Origin: Streptococcus pluranimalium
GTDB taxonomy: Bacteria > Bacillota > Bacilli > Lactobacillales > Streptococcaceae
Assembly (NCBI RefSeq): GCF_002953735.1
Contig: NZ_CP025536.1
Coordinates: 1,990,001 to 2,054,000, forward strand
DNA: 64,000 nucleotides
Reading direction: 5' to 3'
The notes under the pieces were generated by a model. That model did not search any database. It saw only the letters and a program-made list of their open reading frames with translations, and was not told where the DNA came from. Positions 35,476 through 47,539 of this stretch are shown piece by piece (position 1 is the stretch's first letter; every line of letters starts with the position of its first letter). A program made the position numbers and the translations under genes.

Positions 35476-37443
35476 CTACTCCTCCTCTACTTCTTTATCA
35501 ATAATATCGAATAATTTCGCTTCTAAGTCAATCACAGCAATATTATCACATTGACAAGCAGCGAGGTTAAAATGACCTCCACCGCCCAATTGCTCCATAA
35601 TACGCTGAACGTTTATATGATTTCGACTACGTGCTGAGATCGTTGTTTGACCTTTTTGATTTTTAGAAATAACAAAACTAGCTTCAACATTAGCCATTCT
35701 AAGAAGACTGTCAGCTGCCTTACTTGCAATGACATTATTATAAGAAACATCTTCCGGACCACTAGCAACCATGATATGGTCTTTATATAATTTAGCCTTC
35801 AAAATTAATTCATTGACTTGGCGATATTCTTCAAAATCAGTTGCAGCGATCGATTGAATTTCAGCACTGTCACTCCCCAAACTTCTCAGATAGCTAGCTA
35901 CATCAAATGTACGACTGGTTACGCGTGTTGAAAAATTCTTAGTATCAAGCATAATACCCGCCATCAAGAGACTAGCCTGAAGTTTATTTAGTTTGTTATC
36001 CTTAGCATTTTGGAATGTAATCAATTCAGTGACCAATTCAGCCGCTGAGCTGGCACCACTCTCAATAAAGGTCAAGACAGCATTATCAGGGAAATCATCA
36101 TCTCGACGATGATGGTCAACTACAATGGTTTCACGAAACTCATCAAACAACTCTTTCGATAGTGTCAGACTAGTTTTAGAGTGGTCAACCATGATTAACA
36201 ATGATCTATGATCAACCATCTGTAAAGCTTCTGAAATTGTCACAAGATCAGTGGAGTCATCTTCTTTCAGACGTTCAATGGCTCTTTCTATATCCATTCC
36301 CATATCACTAGGATCGTAGACAACATAAGATTCTGATACTAATTGATTAGCGAAGAATTGCATCCCAACAGCTGAACCTAAAGCGTCCATATCTAAACGG
36401 CGATGTCCTACAACAAATACCTTATCAACTGACTTAATCTTATCTGATATAGCCGACATCATCGCACGCGTTCGCGTTCTAGAACGTTTAACTGTAGAAA
36501 CTGTTCCCCCTCCAAAGTAGAGCAAATCAGCATGTTCTTCATTTTCTTTAAGAACGGCTTGATCTCCACCACGAACCAAAGCGATGTTCAGATTTTCTTG
36601 AGCAATCACACCAATCTGATTATGGTGCCCCCTTCCATAGGAAATCCCCATACTCAAGGTCAGTGATAAGTCATATTCTTGAGCCTCTTGACGGAAACGA
36701 TCTAGAATATCGAATTTATCGTCAATTAATTTTTCGAGGGTACCATAATCCGTAAAGAAGTAAAAACGGTCCATAGCAACGCGACGATAGAAAATAGCAT
36801 GCTCTTCTGCAAAATTAGCAATAAAATTAGCTACAAAACTATTAATGCTTGAAACATCAGCATCTGCCATGTTATCTGTAAAATCATCATAATTGTCGAC
36901 AGACATAATCCCAATAACAGGACGTTTTTTAAGAGCCTTTTGACTACTTTCAATTTCTTGACTCGCATCGAAGAAGTAAAAAACACCTGCCTCTAAATCC
37001 ATATAAGAATTATAACGTGCATCTCCAATAGTAATACTACGCGTTGGAGCCCCCTCTTTGTGGGCATTAATGAGATTTTGGACAATCTGAGTATCAAATT
37101 TCCCAGACTCAGGGTCACTAAAAATCAGCTGAGAATACGGATTATACCAGTCAATATCACTTTCTTCGGGATCAAACTTAATCACTCCAACTGGCATTTT
37201 ATCTAGCAAGGTTTTTAAGCTTGACTCAGTTTGATCATTTAATAGTTCAATTTGTTCATCTTCCGATAGTTGATAACTTTCTTTCTGAAAATAAAGCAAT
37301 GCCGTCAAAAATAAACACGCCAAAAAAATAGCAATCAATAGACCAGTTTCTGACTGTGTTAGACGCACACTGATGGCCAAGAGACCAAATACAATCATGC
37401 CAATCATCACAAGATGAATGGTTTCAAAACGAAATCTTTTCAT
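35476..37443 (-). CDS. gdpP: c-di-AMP phosphodiesterase GdpP
   Basis: 655 aa. Two N-terminal transmembrane helices (about 12-55) are followed by a PAS-like domain (about 75-160), a degenerate GGDEF domain (about 170-300) and a DHH-DHHA1 phosphodiesterase. The metal-binding residues are in GHRRLDMDALGSA, MVDHS and VVDHHRRDD. The substrate-binding motif is GGGGHFNLAA near the C-terminus. It hydrolyses c-di-AMP to pApA and thereby affects cell-wall and potassium homeostasis. A KimA-like potassium importer, a typical target of c-di-AMP, lies at 14574. Confidence 0.95.
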   Translation of the reverse strand: MKRFRFETIHLVMIGMIVFGLLAISVRLTQSETGLLIAIFLACLFLTALLYFQKESYQLSEDEQIELLNDQTESSLKTLLDKMPVGVIKFDPEESDIDWYNPYSQLIFSDPESGKFDTQIVQNLINAHKEGAPTRSITIGDARYNSYMDLEAGVFYFFDASQEIESSQKALKKRPVIGIMSVDNYDDFTDNMADADVSSINSFVANFIANFAEEHAIFYRRVAMDRFYFFTDYGTLEKLIDDKFDILDRFRQEAQEYDLSLTLSMGISYGRGHHNQIGVIAQENLNIALVRGGDQAVLKENEEHADLLYFGGGTVSTVKRSRTRTRAMMSAISDKIKSVDKVFVVGHRRLDMDALGSAVGMQFFANQLVSESYVVYDPSDMGMDIERAIERLKEDDSTDLVTISEALQMVDHRSLLIMVDHSKTSLTLSKELFDEFRETIVVDHHRRDDDFPDNAVLTFIESGASSAAELVTELITFQNAKDNKLNKLQASLLMAGIMLDTKNFSTRVTSRTFDVASYLRSLGSDSAEIQSIAATDFEEYRQVNELILKAKLYKDHIMVASGPEDVSYNNVIASKAADSLLRMANVEASFVISKNQKGQTTISARSRNHINVQRIMEQLGGGGHFNLAACQCDNIAVIDLEAKLFDIIDKEVEEE

Positions 37444-37478
37444 TTAATAACCTCTTAAGGTCATATTATACCACAAAA

Positions 37479-37505
37479 AGCCCTGAATATCAGGACTCTT
37501 TTTAC
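37479..37505 (-). terminator. mnmG terminator
   Basis: AGTCCTG / CAGGGCT arms with an ATATT loop and a T-run on the minus strand. It separates mnmG from gdpP. Confidence 0.75.
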
Positions 37506-37525
37506 CTTTATAGATTACAGTTTGA

Positions 37526-39445
37526 TTACTTATCAAGGTTACGACGGGCCTTATTATTGCCTTCTAGATAAACCATCAAAATCGAAATATCAGCTGGATT
37601 CACGCCCGAGATACGGCTAGCTTGTCCAATGGTTTCTGGATTAATTTTCTTGAACTTTTGACGGGCTTCAGTAGCAATAGAATCAATCGCATCCCAGTCG
37701 ATGTTAGCTGGAATTCGTTTTTCTTCCATACGTTTCATCTTGTCAACCTGATCAAGAGCTTTATTAATATAGCCTTCATACTTGATTTCCGTTTCCAAAA
37801 GTTCAATTACTTTACTATCCAAGTCCTCAGCTGCAGGTCCTACAAAGTCTGTCGCCACCTTATAATCAATCTCCGGACGGCGCATGAAAGCCTTAGCTGT
37901 CATAGCATCTGTCAATGATTTAAAGCCAAGAGATTGGATGCGCTCATTAGTTTCCTTGACAGGTTTTAGCTTAACCGTGTCAAGTCGTGTCAACTCATTG
38001 TCAAACTGATTTTTCTTGATTTCAAAGGCATTCCAGCGCTCATCATCAACCAAACCAACTTGACGTCCGAGTGGTGTCAACCGCATATCCGCATTGTCAT
38101 GGCGAAGAATGAGACGGTATTCTGCACGAGACGTTAAGAGACGGTATGGCTCTAAGGTTCCTTTAGTGACAAGGTCGTCAATCATAACACCGATATAAGC
38201 ATCAGAACGTTTTAAGATAAATTCTGGCTTACCTTGGACTTTAAGAGCTGCATTGATACCAGCAATAATACCTTGTCCAGCAGCTTCTTCATAACCAGAT
38301 GTTCCATTGGTTTGACCAGCGGTAAAGAGACCTGAAATCACCTTAGTTTCCAAGGTTGCACGCAGTTGGTGTGGCAAGACAATGTCATACTCTATGGCAT
38401 AACCCGTACGCATCATTTCGGCATTTTCCAACCCCTTAACCGAATGAATCAGCTCGCGTTGTACATCCTCTGGTAAAGAGGTTGACAATCCTTGTACGTA
38501 AACTTCATCAGTATGACGTCCTTCTGGTTCAAGGAAAAGCTGATGGCGTTCCTTATCCGCAAAACGGACAATCTTGTCTTCAATCGATGGACAATAACGC
38601 GGACCAACCCCCTTGACAACACCTGAGAACATCGGAGCGCGGTGAAGATTTTTCTTGATCAAATCATGACTATCTGCATTAGTGTATGTCAACCAGCAGT
38701 CAACTTGATCAGTAATATAGTCTTCATCCTTAGACATAAATGAAAAATGATTCGGTTTCGTGTCACCAGGTTGCACTTCTGTCACGGAATAGTCAATGGT
38801 TGACCCTTTGACACGTGGTGGTGTCCCTGTTTTAAAGCGACCAATTTCAAGACCATGCTTGACAAGGTTGTCAGCCAGTGTCACTGAAGCCAAGCTGTTA
38901 TTTGGTCCAGATGAATACTTGAGTTCACCTAAGATAATTTCCCCACGCAAGGCTGTTCCTGTTGTGATCACAACTGCACGAGCCCCATATTTTTGACCAG
39001 TAGCTGTCAAGACACCGACAACTTGTCCATCTTCAACCAAAATGTCATCAATCATAGATTGACGTAAGGTCAAATTTTCTTCTTGCTCAACAGTCTTTTT
39101 CATCTCTTCCGCATAAAGATGCTTATCTGCTTGGGCACGAAGGGCACGCACCGCAGGACCTTTCCCAGTATTGAGCATCTTCATCTGAATATAGGTTTTA
39201 TCAATATTTTTACCCATTTCACCACCAAGGGCGTCGATTTCACGGACGACAATCCCCTTAGCAGAGCCGCCAATGGATGGGTTACACGGCATGAAAGCTA
39301 GCATATCTAAGTTAATGGTCGCTAATAAGGTTTTAGACCCCATCCGGCTAGCCGCTAAAGCAGCTTCGACACCCGCATGTCCAGCACCAACAACAATGAC
39401 GTCAAATGTTTCACTAAAAGTATGTTCCACTTTAATCTTCTCCAT
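37526..39445 (-). CDS. mnmG: tRNA uridine-5-carboxymethylaminomethyl modification enzyme MnmG
   Basis: 639 aa FAD protein that with MnmE installs the cmnm5 group at wobble U34. The Rossmann motif [22 protein letters not shown] starts about residue 15. [19 protein letters not shown] and the C-terminal GidA helical domain ([11 protein letters not shown]) are present. Length is normal. The upstream NUDIX gene overlaps its start by 14 bp. mnmA at 40483 modifies position 2 of the same base. Confidence 0.97.
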   Translation of the reverse strand: MEKIKVEHTFSETFDVIVVGAGHAGVEAALAASRMGSKTLLATINLDMLAFMPCNPSIGGSAKGIVVREIDALGGEMGKNIDKTYIQMKMLNTGKGPAVRALRAQADKHLYAEEMKKTVEQEENLTLRQSMIDDILVEDGQVVGVLTATGQKYGARAVVITTGTALRGEIILGELKYSSGPNNSLASVTLADNLVKHGLEIGRFKTGTPPRVKGSTIDYSVTEVQPGDTKPNHFSFMSKDEDYITDQVDCWLTYTNADSHDLIKKNLHRAPMFSGVVKGVGPRYCPSIEDKIVRFADKERHQLFLEPEGRHTDEVYVQGLSTSLPEDVQRELIHSVKGLENAEMMRTGYAIEYDIVLPHQLRATLETKVISGLFTAGQTNGTSGYEEAAGQGIIAGINAALKVQGKPEFILKRSDAYIGVMIDDLVTKGTLEPYRLLTSRAEYRLILRHDNADMRLTPLGRQVGLVDDERWNAFEIKKNQFDNELTRLDTVKLKPVKETNERIQSLGFKSLTDAMTAKAFMRRPEIDYKVATDFVGPAAEDLDSKVIELLETEIKYEGYINKALDQVDKMKRMEEKRIPANIDWDAIDSIATEARQKFKKINPETIGQASRISGVNPADISILMVYLEGNNKARRNLDK

Positions 39446-39890
39446 CTTTATTTACAATATGTTTTAACTGGCCATCCCAGTTTATTAAAGCCTTTTTGAG
39501 GAAGGCGGGATTTAAATTTATATTATCAAGTTCATTTAGAGAGACCCACTCACATCGTCTTATTTGCCCTCCCTCCTCAATCTTTGAATTGGGAGATGAT
39601 AACGGAGTAACAACATAATGAAATTCTATTTGATGGTATTCCGTATTTTCTAAAGAAAAATGATTTTCAACAACAAAAGCTAATTGACCAACTTCAATCT
39701 GAATCCCAACCTCTTCATAAATTTCACGTTTAATAGCAGTTTCTGTCAACTCATTGACAAGAATAGCACCACCTAGCAAATAATACTCGTCTTTTGGTGA
39801 TTTAGCTAAATAAAGCTTATCCTCTTTCAGCATCAAAGCTGATACCCGAACTCCAAAACTATGGTGATTAACCTTAGTACGAAAATCCAT
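39432..39890 (-). CDS. NUDIX hydrolase
   Basis: 152 aa from the ATG at 39890, with GGAGG 7 bp upstream. The extension to 39920 is rejected. The NUDIX box fits exactly: GGAILVNE, then REIYEEVGI. The substrate is not clear from sequence. The 3' end overlaps mnmG by 14 bp, so it is translated just before mnmG. Its N-terminal [21 protein letters not shown] is typical of small MutT-like enzymes. Confidence 0.85.
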   Translation of the reverse strand: MDFRTKVNHHSFGVRVSALMLKEDKLYLAKSPKDEYYLLGGAILVNELTETAIKREIYEEVGIQIEVGQLAFVVENHFSLENTEYHQIEFHYVVTPLSSPNSKIEEGGQIRRCEWVSLNELDNINLNPAFLKKALINWDGQLKHIVNKDGED

Positions 39891-40092
39891 CCCTTTTCCT
39901 CCAATATTATTTTTACTCAAGAAAAGTCAAAAAGAGACTAGTCAACGACGTATCCTTTTGATTTTTTAAGAGAGTAAAAACACAAAAATAGCCAAAACCC
40001 TCAATCATTGCAGACCAAAAAGACCTGCAAGACCATGAGCTTTGACTTTCATGATATTACTAAAGATAGTTTATCAAATAAAAGCTAAGGAT

Positions 40093-40464
40093 TCAAGATT
40101 TATAATTTTGCTTTTCTGGAATGACTCCTCTAACACCACCAGTAGGATCGGCGACATCACCAATATAACGTGGTATTAGGTGAACATGACAGTGAAAGAT
40201 CGTCTGACCAGCATCTTTCCCGCAATTAACACCAATATTATATCCTGCAGGCGTGTATCGATCATCTAAATCGACTTTGCATTTCAATAACAAATCATCA
40301 ATCGCATTTTTTTCGTCAGTTGTTAGAGCAAAATAGTCTTCTACATGGCGCTTAGGAACAATCAAAACATGTCCTTCCGATACCGGATTATTATCATAAA
40401 AAGCCTTTGCAAGATCATTCTCAGTTAAAACTGTTTCAAGTTCACAAAAAACACAACAATCCAT
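40093..40464 (-). CDS. HIT family protein
   Basis: 123 aa. It has the histidine-triad motif HCHVHLIP near residue 93 and the N-terminal CVFCELE zinc-like CxxC. These proteins hydrolyse nucleoside phosphoramidates or act as dinucleotide hydrolases. It follows mnmA by 18 bp on the same strand. The final residues GVRGVIPEKQNY are typical of this bacterial HIT subgroup. Confidence 0.88.
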   Translation of the reverse strand: MDCCVFCELETVLTENDLAKAFYDNNPVSEGHVLIVPKRHVEDYFALTTDEKNAIDDLLLKCKVDLDDRYTPAGYNIGVNCGKDAGQTIFHCHVHLIPRYIGDVADPTGGVRGVIPEKQNYKS

Positions 40465-40482
40465 CTTTACACCTCAGTCAAC

Positions 40483-41737
<1,255 letters not shown>

Positions 41738-41783
41738 AAGGCAACAACTTATTAACAATACTCTATTTTTAAAGCGCTTTATT

Positions 41784-41792
41784 TGTTATAAT
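41784..41792 (+). promoter_or_regulatory. sdaAB extended -10 promoter
   Basis: TGTTATAAT lies 30 bp before the start. A palindromic AAAGCGCTTT at about 41771-41780 precedes it, which is a weak cre-like match (about 11 of 14). Confidence 0.5.
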
Positions 41793-41821
41793 AAAGACAA
41801 CTTTAATCTTAGGAGCTTGTT

Positions 41822-42496
41822 ATGAAACCTCTAAAATTTCAATCTGTTTTCGATATTATTGGACCTGTCATGATTGGTCCGTCATCGAGCCATACCGCAG
41901 GTGCTGTGAGAATAGGACGACTGATTCACTCTATTTTAGGCATGGAACCAAAGGAAGTCACTTTTTACCTTTACAACTCTTTTGCTAAAACCTACCGCGG
42001 TCATGGAACAGATCGTGCCCTCGTTGCTGGGATTATGGGTATGGATACGGACAATCCTAACATTAAGCATTCACTAGAAATTGCTCATGAAAAGGGAATT
42101 CGTATCTACTGGGAAATTTTAAAGGAAGGTGACGCTCCCCACCCTAACACTGTCAAAATCGAAGTCAAAGATTCCAATGGCAACAGCATGAGCCTTACTG
42201 GTATTTCTATCGGTGGTGGTAATATCCAAGTGACAGAACTAAATGGTTTTGCCGTAACCCTGCAGATGAACACCCCTACCATTATCGTTGTTCATCAAGA
42301 TGTACCTGGTATGATTGCAAAAGTCACCGATATTTTATCTGATTATGATATCAATATTGCTCAGATGAACGTTACTCGTGAAAAAGCCGGACAAAAGGCC
42401 ATTATGATCATTGAAGTTGATTCACGGGACTGTCAAGATGCTGTCAATGCAATCGAAACTATTCCACATCTCTACAATGTCAATTACTTTGGATAA
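41822..42496 (+). CDS. sdaAB: L-serine dehydratase, beta subunit
   Basis: 224 aa. The N-terminal half reads SVFDIIGPVMIGPSSSHTAGAVRIG, which is the signature of iron-sulfur serine dehydratase beta subunits. An ACT domain (about 148-224: TIIVVHQDVPGMIAKVTDIL) gives regulatory serine binding. With SdaAA it converts L-serine to pyruvate and ammonia. The next gene encodes the alpha subunit. Confidence 0.95.
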   Translation: MKPLKFQSVFDIIGPVMIGPSSSHTAGAVRIGRLIHSILGMEPKEVTFYLYNSFAKTYRGHGTDRALVAGIMGMDTDNPNIKHSLEIAHEKGIRIYWEILKEGDAPHPNTVKIEVKDSNGNSMSLTGISIGGGNIQVTELNGFAVTLQMNTPTIIVVHQDVPGMIAKVTDILSDYDINIAQMNVTREKAGQKAIMIIEVDSRDCQDAVNAIETIPHLYNVNYFG

Positions 42497-42507
42497 GGAG
42501 GCAGATC

Positions 42508-43383
42508 ATGTTTTACTCAATTAAAGAATTAGTGCAGCAAGCAGAAGAAAATTATAATGGTTCCGTTGCTGATTTAATGATTGCCACTGAAATAGAGTTG
42601 ACCGGTCGTCAAGAAGACGAAATCCGCTATATTATGTCTCGTAATTTAGAAGTCATGCTAGCCTCTGTTAAAGATGGTTTGAATAAGGAAAAATCTGTTA
42701 GTGGTCTGACAGGTGGCGATGCTTTTAAGTTGAATCAATACATCCAAAAAGGGAATACCCTATCTGAACCCACCATTCTAACAGCTGCACGTAACGCCAT
42801 GGCTGTCAATGAGCAAAACGCTAAAATGGGATTGGTCTGTGCCACTCCAACTGCTGGAAGCGCTGGTTGTATTCCCGCTATCATTTCAACAGCTATTGAA
42901 AAATTAAATCTGACTGCAGAAGAACAGCTTGATTTTCTCTTTACAGCAGGAGCATTTGGATTGGTCATTGCTAACAATGCTTCTATTTCTGGAGCAGAAG
43001 GTGGCTGTCAAGCTGAAGTTGGTTCAGCAGCAGCTATGGGAGCAGCAGCTATGGCAATGGCTGCTGGAGGAACTGCCTACCAAGCTAGTCAAGCTGTCGC
43101 CTTCGTCATCAAAAATCTACTCGGTCTTGTCTGCGATCCAGTAGCTGGTTTAGTCGAAGTTCCCTGTGTCAAGCGCAATGCCATGGGAGCAAGCTTTGCT
43201 CTAGTAGCAGCTGATATGGCGCTAGCTGGTATTGAATCAAAAATTCCAGTTGACGAGGTTGTTGACGCCATGTATCAAGTCGGCAAGGCCATGCCTACAG
43301 CCTTTAAAGAAACTGCCGAAGGAGGACTCGCTGCAACACCTACCGGAAAACGCTATGCTCAAGAAATCTTTGGAGGTATCTAG
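42508..43383 (+). CDS. sdaAA: L-serine dehydratase, alpha subunit
   Basis: 291 aa. The catalytic subunit shows ATPTAGSAGCIPAI and LVCDPVAGLVEVPCVKRNAMG, with cysteines that hold the 4Fe-4S cluster. It follows sdaAB by 11 bp with AAGGAGG before the ATG. The stop codon is immediately next to the start of the histidine phosphatase gene, so three genes form one transcript. Confidence 0.95.
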   Translation: MFYSIKELVQQAEENYNGSVADLMIATEIELTGRQEDEIRYIMSRNLEVMLASVKDGLNKEKSVSGLTGGDAFKLNQYIQKGNTLSEPTILTAARNAMAVNEQNAKMGLVCATPTAGSAGCIPAIISTAIEKLNLTAEEQLDFLFTAGAFGLVIANNASISGAEGGCQAEVGSAAAMGAAAMAMAAGGTAYQASQAVAFVIKNLLGLVCDPVAGLVEVPCVKRNAMGASFALVAADMALAGIESKIPVDEVVDAMYQVGKAMPTAFKETAEGGLAATPTGKRYAQEIFGGI

Positions 43384-43977
43384 ATGAAACAAACCATCTA
43401 TCTCATCCGACATGCTGAACCTAATTATAATAATCATCAGGATGATGAAAGAGAACTGACAGCTAAAGGTTTACAAGACTGTCAACTATTACTAGATTAC
43501 TTTAAGGATATTAACATTGATAGGATTTACTCTAGCCCCTTCAAACGTACTCTTCAAACCATTGATGAACTAGCCAAGGAAAAAAATTTACCCATCCAAA
43601 TTAAAGAGAACTTTAGAGAACGTAAAATTGATGATGTTTGGATTGATGATTTCAATACCTTTTCTCAGCGTCAGTGGCAAGACTTTAACTATAAACTAGC
43701 AAAAGGTGAGAGCCTCCAAGAAGTACAAGATCGAAATATCCAACAACTGCAAGAGATACTAAAGGAACAAGAAACTTCTATCATTATTTCTTCGCACGGA
43801 ACAGCCATCTCTACTATTCTCAATTATTATGATCATCAATTTTCCTTTGATAACTTTCAAGCTATTAAACAACTCATGCCTTTTCTGGCAACACTATCAT
43901 TTGAAAATGGTAAGCTTCAAGATTTTAGCATAAGAAATCTTTTTAACGATCAAATCGTCTATACAAAAAGAAGTTGA
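43384..43977 (+). CDS. Histidine phosphatase family protein
   Basis: 197 aa. The catalytic RHG-type motif is LIRHAEPN at residues 7-14, with a second SSHGTAIS near residue 138 and IYSSPFKRTLQT between. These are features of phosphoglycerate-mutase-like phosphatases. It begins immediately after the sdaAA stop. Substrate is unknown. A terminator follows. Confidence 0.88.
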   Translation: MKQTIYLIRHAEPNYNNHQDDERELTAKGLQDCQLLLDYFKDINIDRIYSSPFKRTLQTIDELAKEKNLPIQIKENFRERKIDDVWIDDFNTFSQRQWQDFNYKLAKGESLQEVQDRNIQQLQEILKEQETSIIISSHGTAISTILNYYDHQFSFDNFQAIKQLMPFLATLSFENGKLQDFSIRNLFNDQIVYTKRS

Positions 43978-43998
43978 CAATCTGTCAACTTCTTTTAT
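43972..43998. terminator. Bidirectional terminator after the histidine phosphatase gene
   Basis: AAGAAGTTGACA and TGTCAACTTCTT arms with a short loop and T-rich tails on both strands. The stem overlaps the stop codon. Confidence 0.85.
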
Positions 43999-43999
43999 A

Positions 44000-44695
44000 T
44001 TAATAACCCCAAGCTGATAAGCCTTGAGCATTGTAAGCATTAATAGCTGAATTAATCTGATCTTGGATAGTAGCTGTAGAACCCCAGCCCGGCATAGTTT
44101 GGAAAAGCCCTGAGGCGCCAGAAGCATTACGAGCACCAACTTGACCATTTGATTCACGAGCTATAATGTGTTCCCATGTTGCTTGATCTACACCTGTGGC
44201 TGCCGCCATTTGTGCTGCTGCATAAGCTCCATCCTTACCAGCAGTATTACCATTAGCTAAAGCACCTGTAGATGTTGGCGCCGCATAATGCTGTGTCTGT
44301 TGTACGGGTGTCGCTGTTACTTGCGTATTATAAGCCACCTCAGATGCCACTGCTTGTTCTGAATTTGTAGCTACTGCCGCTGTCTCTGGCGCTGCTACAG
44401 CAGCAACCTCACTGACAGGAGCTTCACTAGTAGTTGAAGCCTCATTTGAACTTGGTGCAGTTTCACTAGCAGATGACCTAGAAGTACTTGACGTTTTTGT
44501 GGCCTCACTTGAAGAAGCTTGACTACTGGTCTCCTGTGTTGGTTTTATCTCAACTTCCTCGGATTCTGCTTTTGAAAAGTAACTGTTGGAACTGAAAACC
44601 CCTGTTGCTCCCAGAATAGCACCAAAAGCTAAAAGCGGTAATAACAAATACAAGGTCTTTTTCTTTAATTTATTTTCTTTTAAATGTCGTTTCAT
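44000..44695 (-). CDS. Secreted aggregation-promoting-factor-like protein (lysozyme-fold C-terminus)
   Basis: 231 aa. A basic N-terminus and hydrophobic segment (residues about 14-34) act as signal peptide or anchor. A long Ser/Thr/Ala/Glu-rich low-complexity linker spans about 45-135. The C-terminal about 60 residues ([20 protein letters not shown], then [12 protein letters not shown]) are the lysozyme-like domain seen in aggregation-promoting factors and related wall proteins. The Glu in ARESNG is the likely catalytic residue. No LysM domain is visible. Such proteins are typically controlled by WalRK; no clear WalR box was found. Confidence 0.8.
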   Translation of the reverse strand: MKRHLKENKLKKKTLYLLLPLLAFGAILGATGVFSSNSYFSKAESEEVEIKPTQETSSQASSSEATKTSSTSRSSASETAPSSNEASTTSEAPVSEVAAVAAPETAAVATNSEQAVASEVAYNTQVTATPVQQTQHYAAPTSTGALANGNTAGKDGAYAAAQMAAATGVDQATWEHIIARESNGQVGARNASGASGLFQTMPGWGSTATIQDQINSAINAYNAQGLSAWGY

Positions 44696-45050
44696 AGTAA
44701 AATATCTCTTTCTTAAAGTGATCCTTATTTATCATACTCTTCTTTTATTACTTAATAATGAAAGTTATATGACAAATATGACATTACCTTGTTAAATTCA
44801 TAAATATCCGACAAAAATCACTCTTTTTATTTATCAAAAAGCTCCATACGCCGTATAAATAAAACTATTAAGATATTCTGCGACAATAAGCGAGCAAATT
44901 AACTTGACAAAACTATAAACAATCTTGACAAATCTGGTAAAGAATCTAGCATCTGTTTTAATAACTTGTTTACTATTGTGTAAAGATATCATTTAAAAAG
45001 AACATTACCGTTACAGCCTTTAACTTTAATATAGGGCAATTATCCATATA
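44696..45050. other. AT-rich gap upstream of the lysozyme-fold gene
   Basis: About 390 bp up to ecfT with no ORF. Two TATGACA units occur at 44768-44783. Two TTGACAAA units occur near 44903 and 44925. On the plus strand the second is followed 16 bp later by TAGCAT, a possible promoter reading toward the terminator at 45052, but no RNA family was recognised. Confidence 0.35.
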
Positions 45051-45051
45051 A

Positions 45052-45083
45052 AAAAGTTGAGTCTGAGAGGCTCAACTTTGATT
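45052..45083. terminator. ecfT terminator
   Basis: AAAGTTGAG and CTCAACTTT arms around TCTGAGAGG-type loop bases, with T-runs on both strands. It directly follows the ecfT stop codon. Confidence 0.82.
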
Positions 45084-45085
45084 TT

Positions 45086-45886
45086 TTAAACAGTTGTTTT
45101 TAGCATAAATAATGTGACACCAAGTAGCAGAAAGGCTAAAATCGTTAGACTATCAGATAACTGCCACTTGAGTTGACGATATTTTGTCCGACCATCTCCA
45201 CCTTGATAACCACGTGATTCCATAGCAGTAGCCAAAGCATCAGCTCTCTTGAAACTTGACGCAAATAAGGGGATAAGAATAGGAATAATCGTTTTGACCT
45301 TCTGCATAAGGTTTCCCTCACCAAAATCAACACCACGCGCCCTCTGTGCATTCATGATTCTCGTCGTATCATCCATTAAAGTTGGAACAAAACGTAAACT
45401 AAGCGATAGCATTAGACCTATTTCATGTGCTGGTACTTTGAAAACACGTAATGGTTTTAAAAGAGACTCCACTGCATCAGCTAAACTTAAAGGCATTGTT
45501 GTCAAGGTCAATATCGTTGACATCAGAATGATTAAAACAAAACGCATGAAAATCAACAAAGCCTGAGCTAAGCCAAAATCCGTAATTTTAAACACCCAAA
45601 AAGTAAATAATGGATTACCTTGTGTCGTAAAGAAGACTTGAAACAAAGTGGTAAATAAGATAATCCCAATCATCGGCTTGACACCGTTAATAAAGAACTT
45701 GACTGGAATCTGGGAAAGAATAACCGCAACCAAAGTAAATGCCAACATAATAGCATTAGTCACCACATTATTTGCCCAAAAGACAACAATAATAAACAGC
45801 ATCATTGCAATCAATTTACTACGAGGATCCAAACGATGGACAAGAGAATCACCAGGGATATAACGACCTAATATTAACTTATCCAC
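45086..45886 (-). CDS. ecfT: ECF transporter transmembrane subunit EcfT
   Basis: 266 aa with five or six transmembrane helices. The two coupling motifs with Ala-Arg-Gly or similar are [11 protein letters not shown] and [10 protein letters not shown], which contact the two ATPases. The start is GTG at 45886 behind GGAGG, overlapping ecfA2 by 8 bp. Together with EcfA1/A2 it energises vitamin uptake through separate S-components. Confidence 0.95.
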   Translation of the reverse strand: MDKLILGRYIPGDSLVHRLDPRSKLIAMMLFIIVVFWANNVVTNAIMLAFTLVAVILSQIPVKFFINGVKPMIGIILFTTLFQVFFTTQGNPLFTFWVFKITDFGLAQALLIFMRFVLIILMSTILTLTTMPLSLADAVESLLKPLRVFKVPAHEIGLMLSLSLRFVPTLMDDTTRIMNAQRARGVDFGEGNLMQKVKTIIPILIPLFASSFKRADALATAMESRGYQGGDGRTKYRQLKWQLSDSLTILAFLLLGVTLFMLKTTV

Positions 45887-46721
45887 GCCTAATCTCCTCC
45901 TTAAACTGCTCTATCGTAATCGGTAATGATGGTAATGAGAGCCCTCTTTTTTGCAATCGATAAGCAAATTTGGTGATTTTAGGTACCCCAACCTGCTTTT
46001 CTTCTAAAAAGGCAACATCTTGGAAAAGATCGACCGGACTTCCCTGAGCGACAATCTGTCCTTTTTCAAGTAGATAGGCATAATCAGCATAATCAGCAAC
46101 ATCATCCATCAAGTGTGTAACTAGTACAATCGTCATACCAGAGTCATGTAACTGCTTGAACAAGGTCATCAACTCTTTGCGACCTCTAGGATCTAAACCT
46201 GCCGTTGGCTCATCTAAAATAAGGATTTCTGGTTGCATAGCCAATATACCAGCAATGGCAACCCGTCGCATTTGACCACCCGATAAATCAAATGGATTTT
46301 GATCAAATAAATCTTCAGAAATTCCTACTTGTTTCAAACTCTGACGAGCACGGTCTTCAGCTTCTTCTACAGAAACACCAAAATTTTGTGGTCCAAAAGC
46401 CACATCCTTTAAAACAGTTTCATCAAATAACTGACTTTCAGGAAATTGGAAAACCAATCCAACCTTTTGCCTTACTGACTTAATATCTTTAGGCTTGGCA
46501 GACGAAGCAATCTCAAAATCATCAACATAAACAGTTCCTTCTGTCGGGATATTCAGACCGTTCAGCAGCTGCATAATGGTCGACTTACCTGAACCAGTAT
46601 GTCCGATAAAGGCCGTATATGACCCTTTTTCAATCTTCAAATCAATATCAAAAAGGGCACGCCCTTCAAAGGGTGTCCCAGCTTGATAGGTATAACTTAC
46701 ATTTTTGAGAGAAATTCCCAT
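45879..46721 (-). CDS. ecfA2: ECF transporter ATPase EcfA2
   Basis: 280 aa. Walker [10 protein letters not shown], signature LSGGQMRR and Walker [13 protein letters not shown] are seen. The Q-loop is QFPESQLF, which is typical of EcfA2. It overlaps ecfA1 by 25 bp, with GGAAGA as its ribosome binding site inside ecfA1. Confidence 0.95.
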   Translation of the reverse strand: MGISLKNVSYTYQAGTPFEGRALFDIDLKIEKGSYTAFIGHTGSGKSTIMQLLNGLNIPTEGTVYVDDFEIASSAKPKDIKSVRQKVGLVFQFPESQLFDETVLKDVAFGPQNFGVSVEEAEDRARQSLKQVGISEDLFDQNPFDLSGGQMRRVAIAGILAMQPEILILDEPTAGLDPRGRKELMTLFKQLHDSGMTIVLVTHLMDDVADYADYAYLLEKGQIVAQGSPVDLFQDVAFLEEKQVGVPKITKFAYRLQKRGLSLPSLPITIEQFKEEIRRG

Positions 46722-47539
46722 AAGTCATCTTCCAATTCTGTTTCTGTTCTGTATTCTTTTGATTGCCATCCAATATCCTGCAAAGATTCTTGCAAACGAA
46801 CCGTAAATGGTAAATCTAGACCAAGTGCCACCAGATCATTACCTCGTGAAAGGAGTTCCCTAGGTGTTGAAATTGACTCAATTTCACCCGACTTCATGAC
46901 AATAACACGATCACTAAGAGCAACTTCATCTAAATCATGTGTGATTGAAATAATGGTCATGTCAAATTGCTGGCGGATTGTTTGAATCGTCCCCAATAGT
47001 TCCTGACGGCCATCTGGATCCAACATGCTCGTTGACTCATCAAAGATTAAAATTTTAGGTCGAGTTGCAAGAGCACCTGCAATAGCTACGCGTTGCTTTT
47101 GTCCCCCAGAAAGTCTAGCAGGTTCACGTGTTTTAAATGCCGTCATCCCAACTAATGCCAAAGCTTCCGTGACTCTATTGGTCATTTCAGAATGACTAAT
47201 ACCCTTGTTTTCAAGACCAAATGCAACATCATCTTCAACAGTGGCACCAACAAATTGATTGTCAGGATTTTGAAAAACCATACCAATATCCTGTCGAATT
47301 TCCCAAATATTTTCTTCAGTTAACTTTTTACCAGCAATGTGAATATCACCTGATTCTGCTAGTAACAAACCATCGAGTAACCGAGCTGTTGTTGATTTTC
47401 CTGAACCATTATGTCCTACAATAGATAACCATTCTCCAGGTTTCACGTGAAACGAAACATCTTTTAGAGTATAATCTTCTTGATCTTCCTGGTATTTAAA
47501 AAATAAATTTGAAACCTCAATCATACGCTCACTCATCAT
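46697..47539 (-). CDS. ecfA1: ECF transporter ATPase EcfA1
   Basis: 280 aa. Walker [10 protein letters not shown], signature LSGGQKQR and Walker [13 protein letters not shown] are present. Ser in place of Pro after DE is normal for EcfA1. The Q-loop is QNPDNQFVG. The ATG overlaps the pgsA stop (ATGA), so translation is coupled; no strong ribosome binding site is visible. Start at residue 1, 2 or 6 cannot be separated. Confidence 0.95.
   Translation of the reverse strand: MMSERMIEVSNLFFKYQEDQEDYTLKDVSFHVKPGEWLSIVGHNGSGKSTTARLLDGLLLAESGDIHIAGKKLTEENIWEIRQDIGMVFQNPDNQFVGATVEDDVAFGLENKGISHSEMTNRVTEALALVGMTAFKTREPARLSGGQKQRVAIAGALATRPKILIFDESTSMLDPDGRQELLGTIQTIRQQFDMTIISITHDLDEVALSDRVIVMKSGEIESISTPRELLSRGNDLVALGLDLPFTVRLQESLQDIGWQSKEYRTETELEDDLWEFLSKM

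Noticed and set aside
41764..41780. Strong cre site for sdaAB
   Set aside because: The palindrome AAAGCGCTTT matches the cre consensus at only about 11 of 14 positions.
44768..44783. WalR binding site upstream of the lysozyme-fold gene
   Set aside because: The TATGACA units have a 9-bp period, whereas the WalR site needs TGTWAH units spaced by 11 bp.
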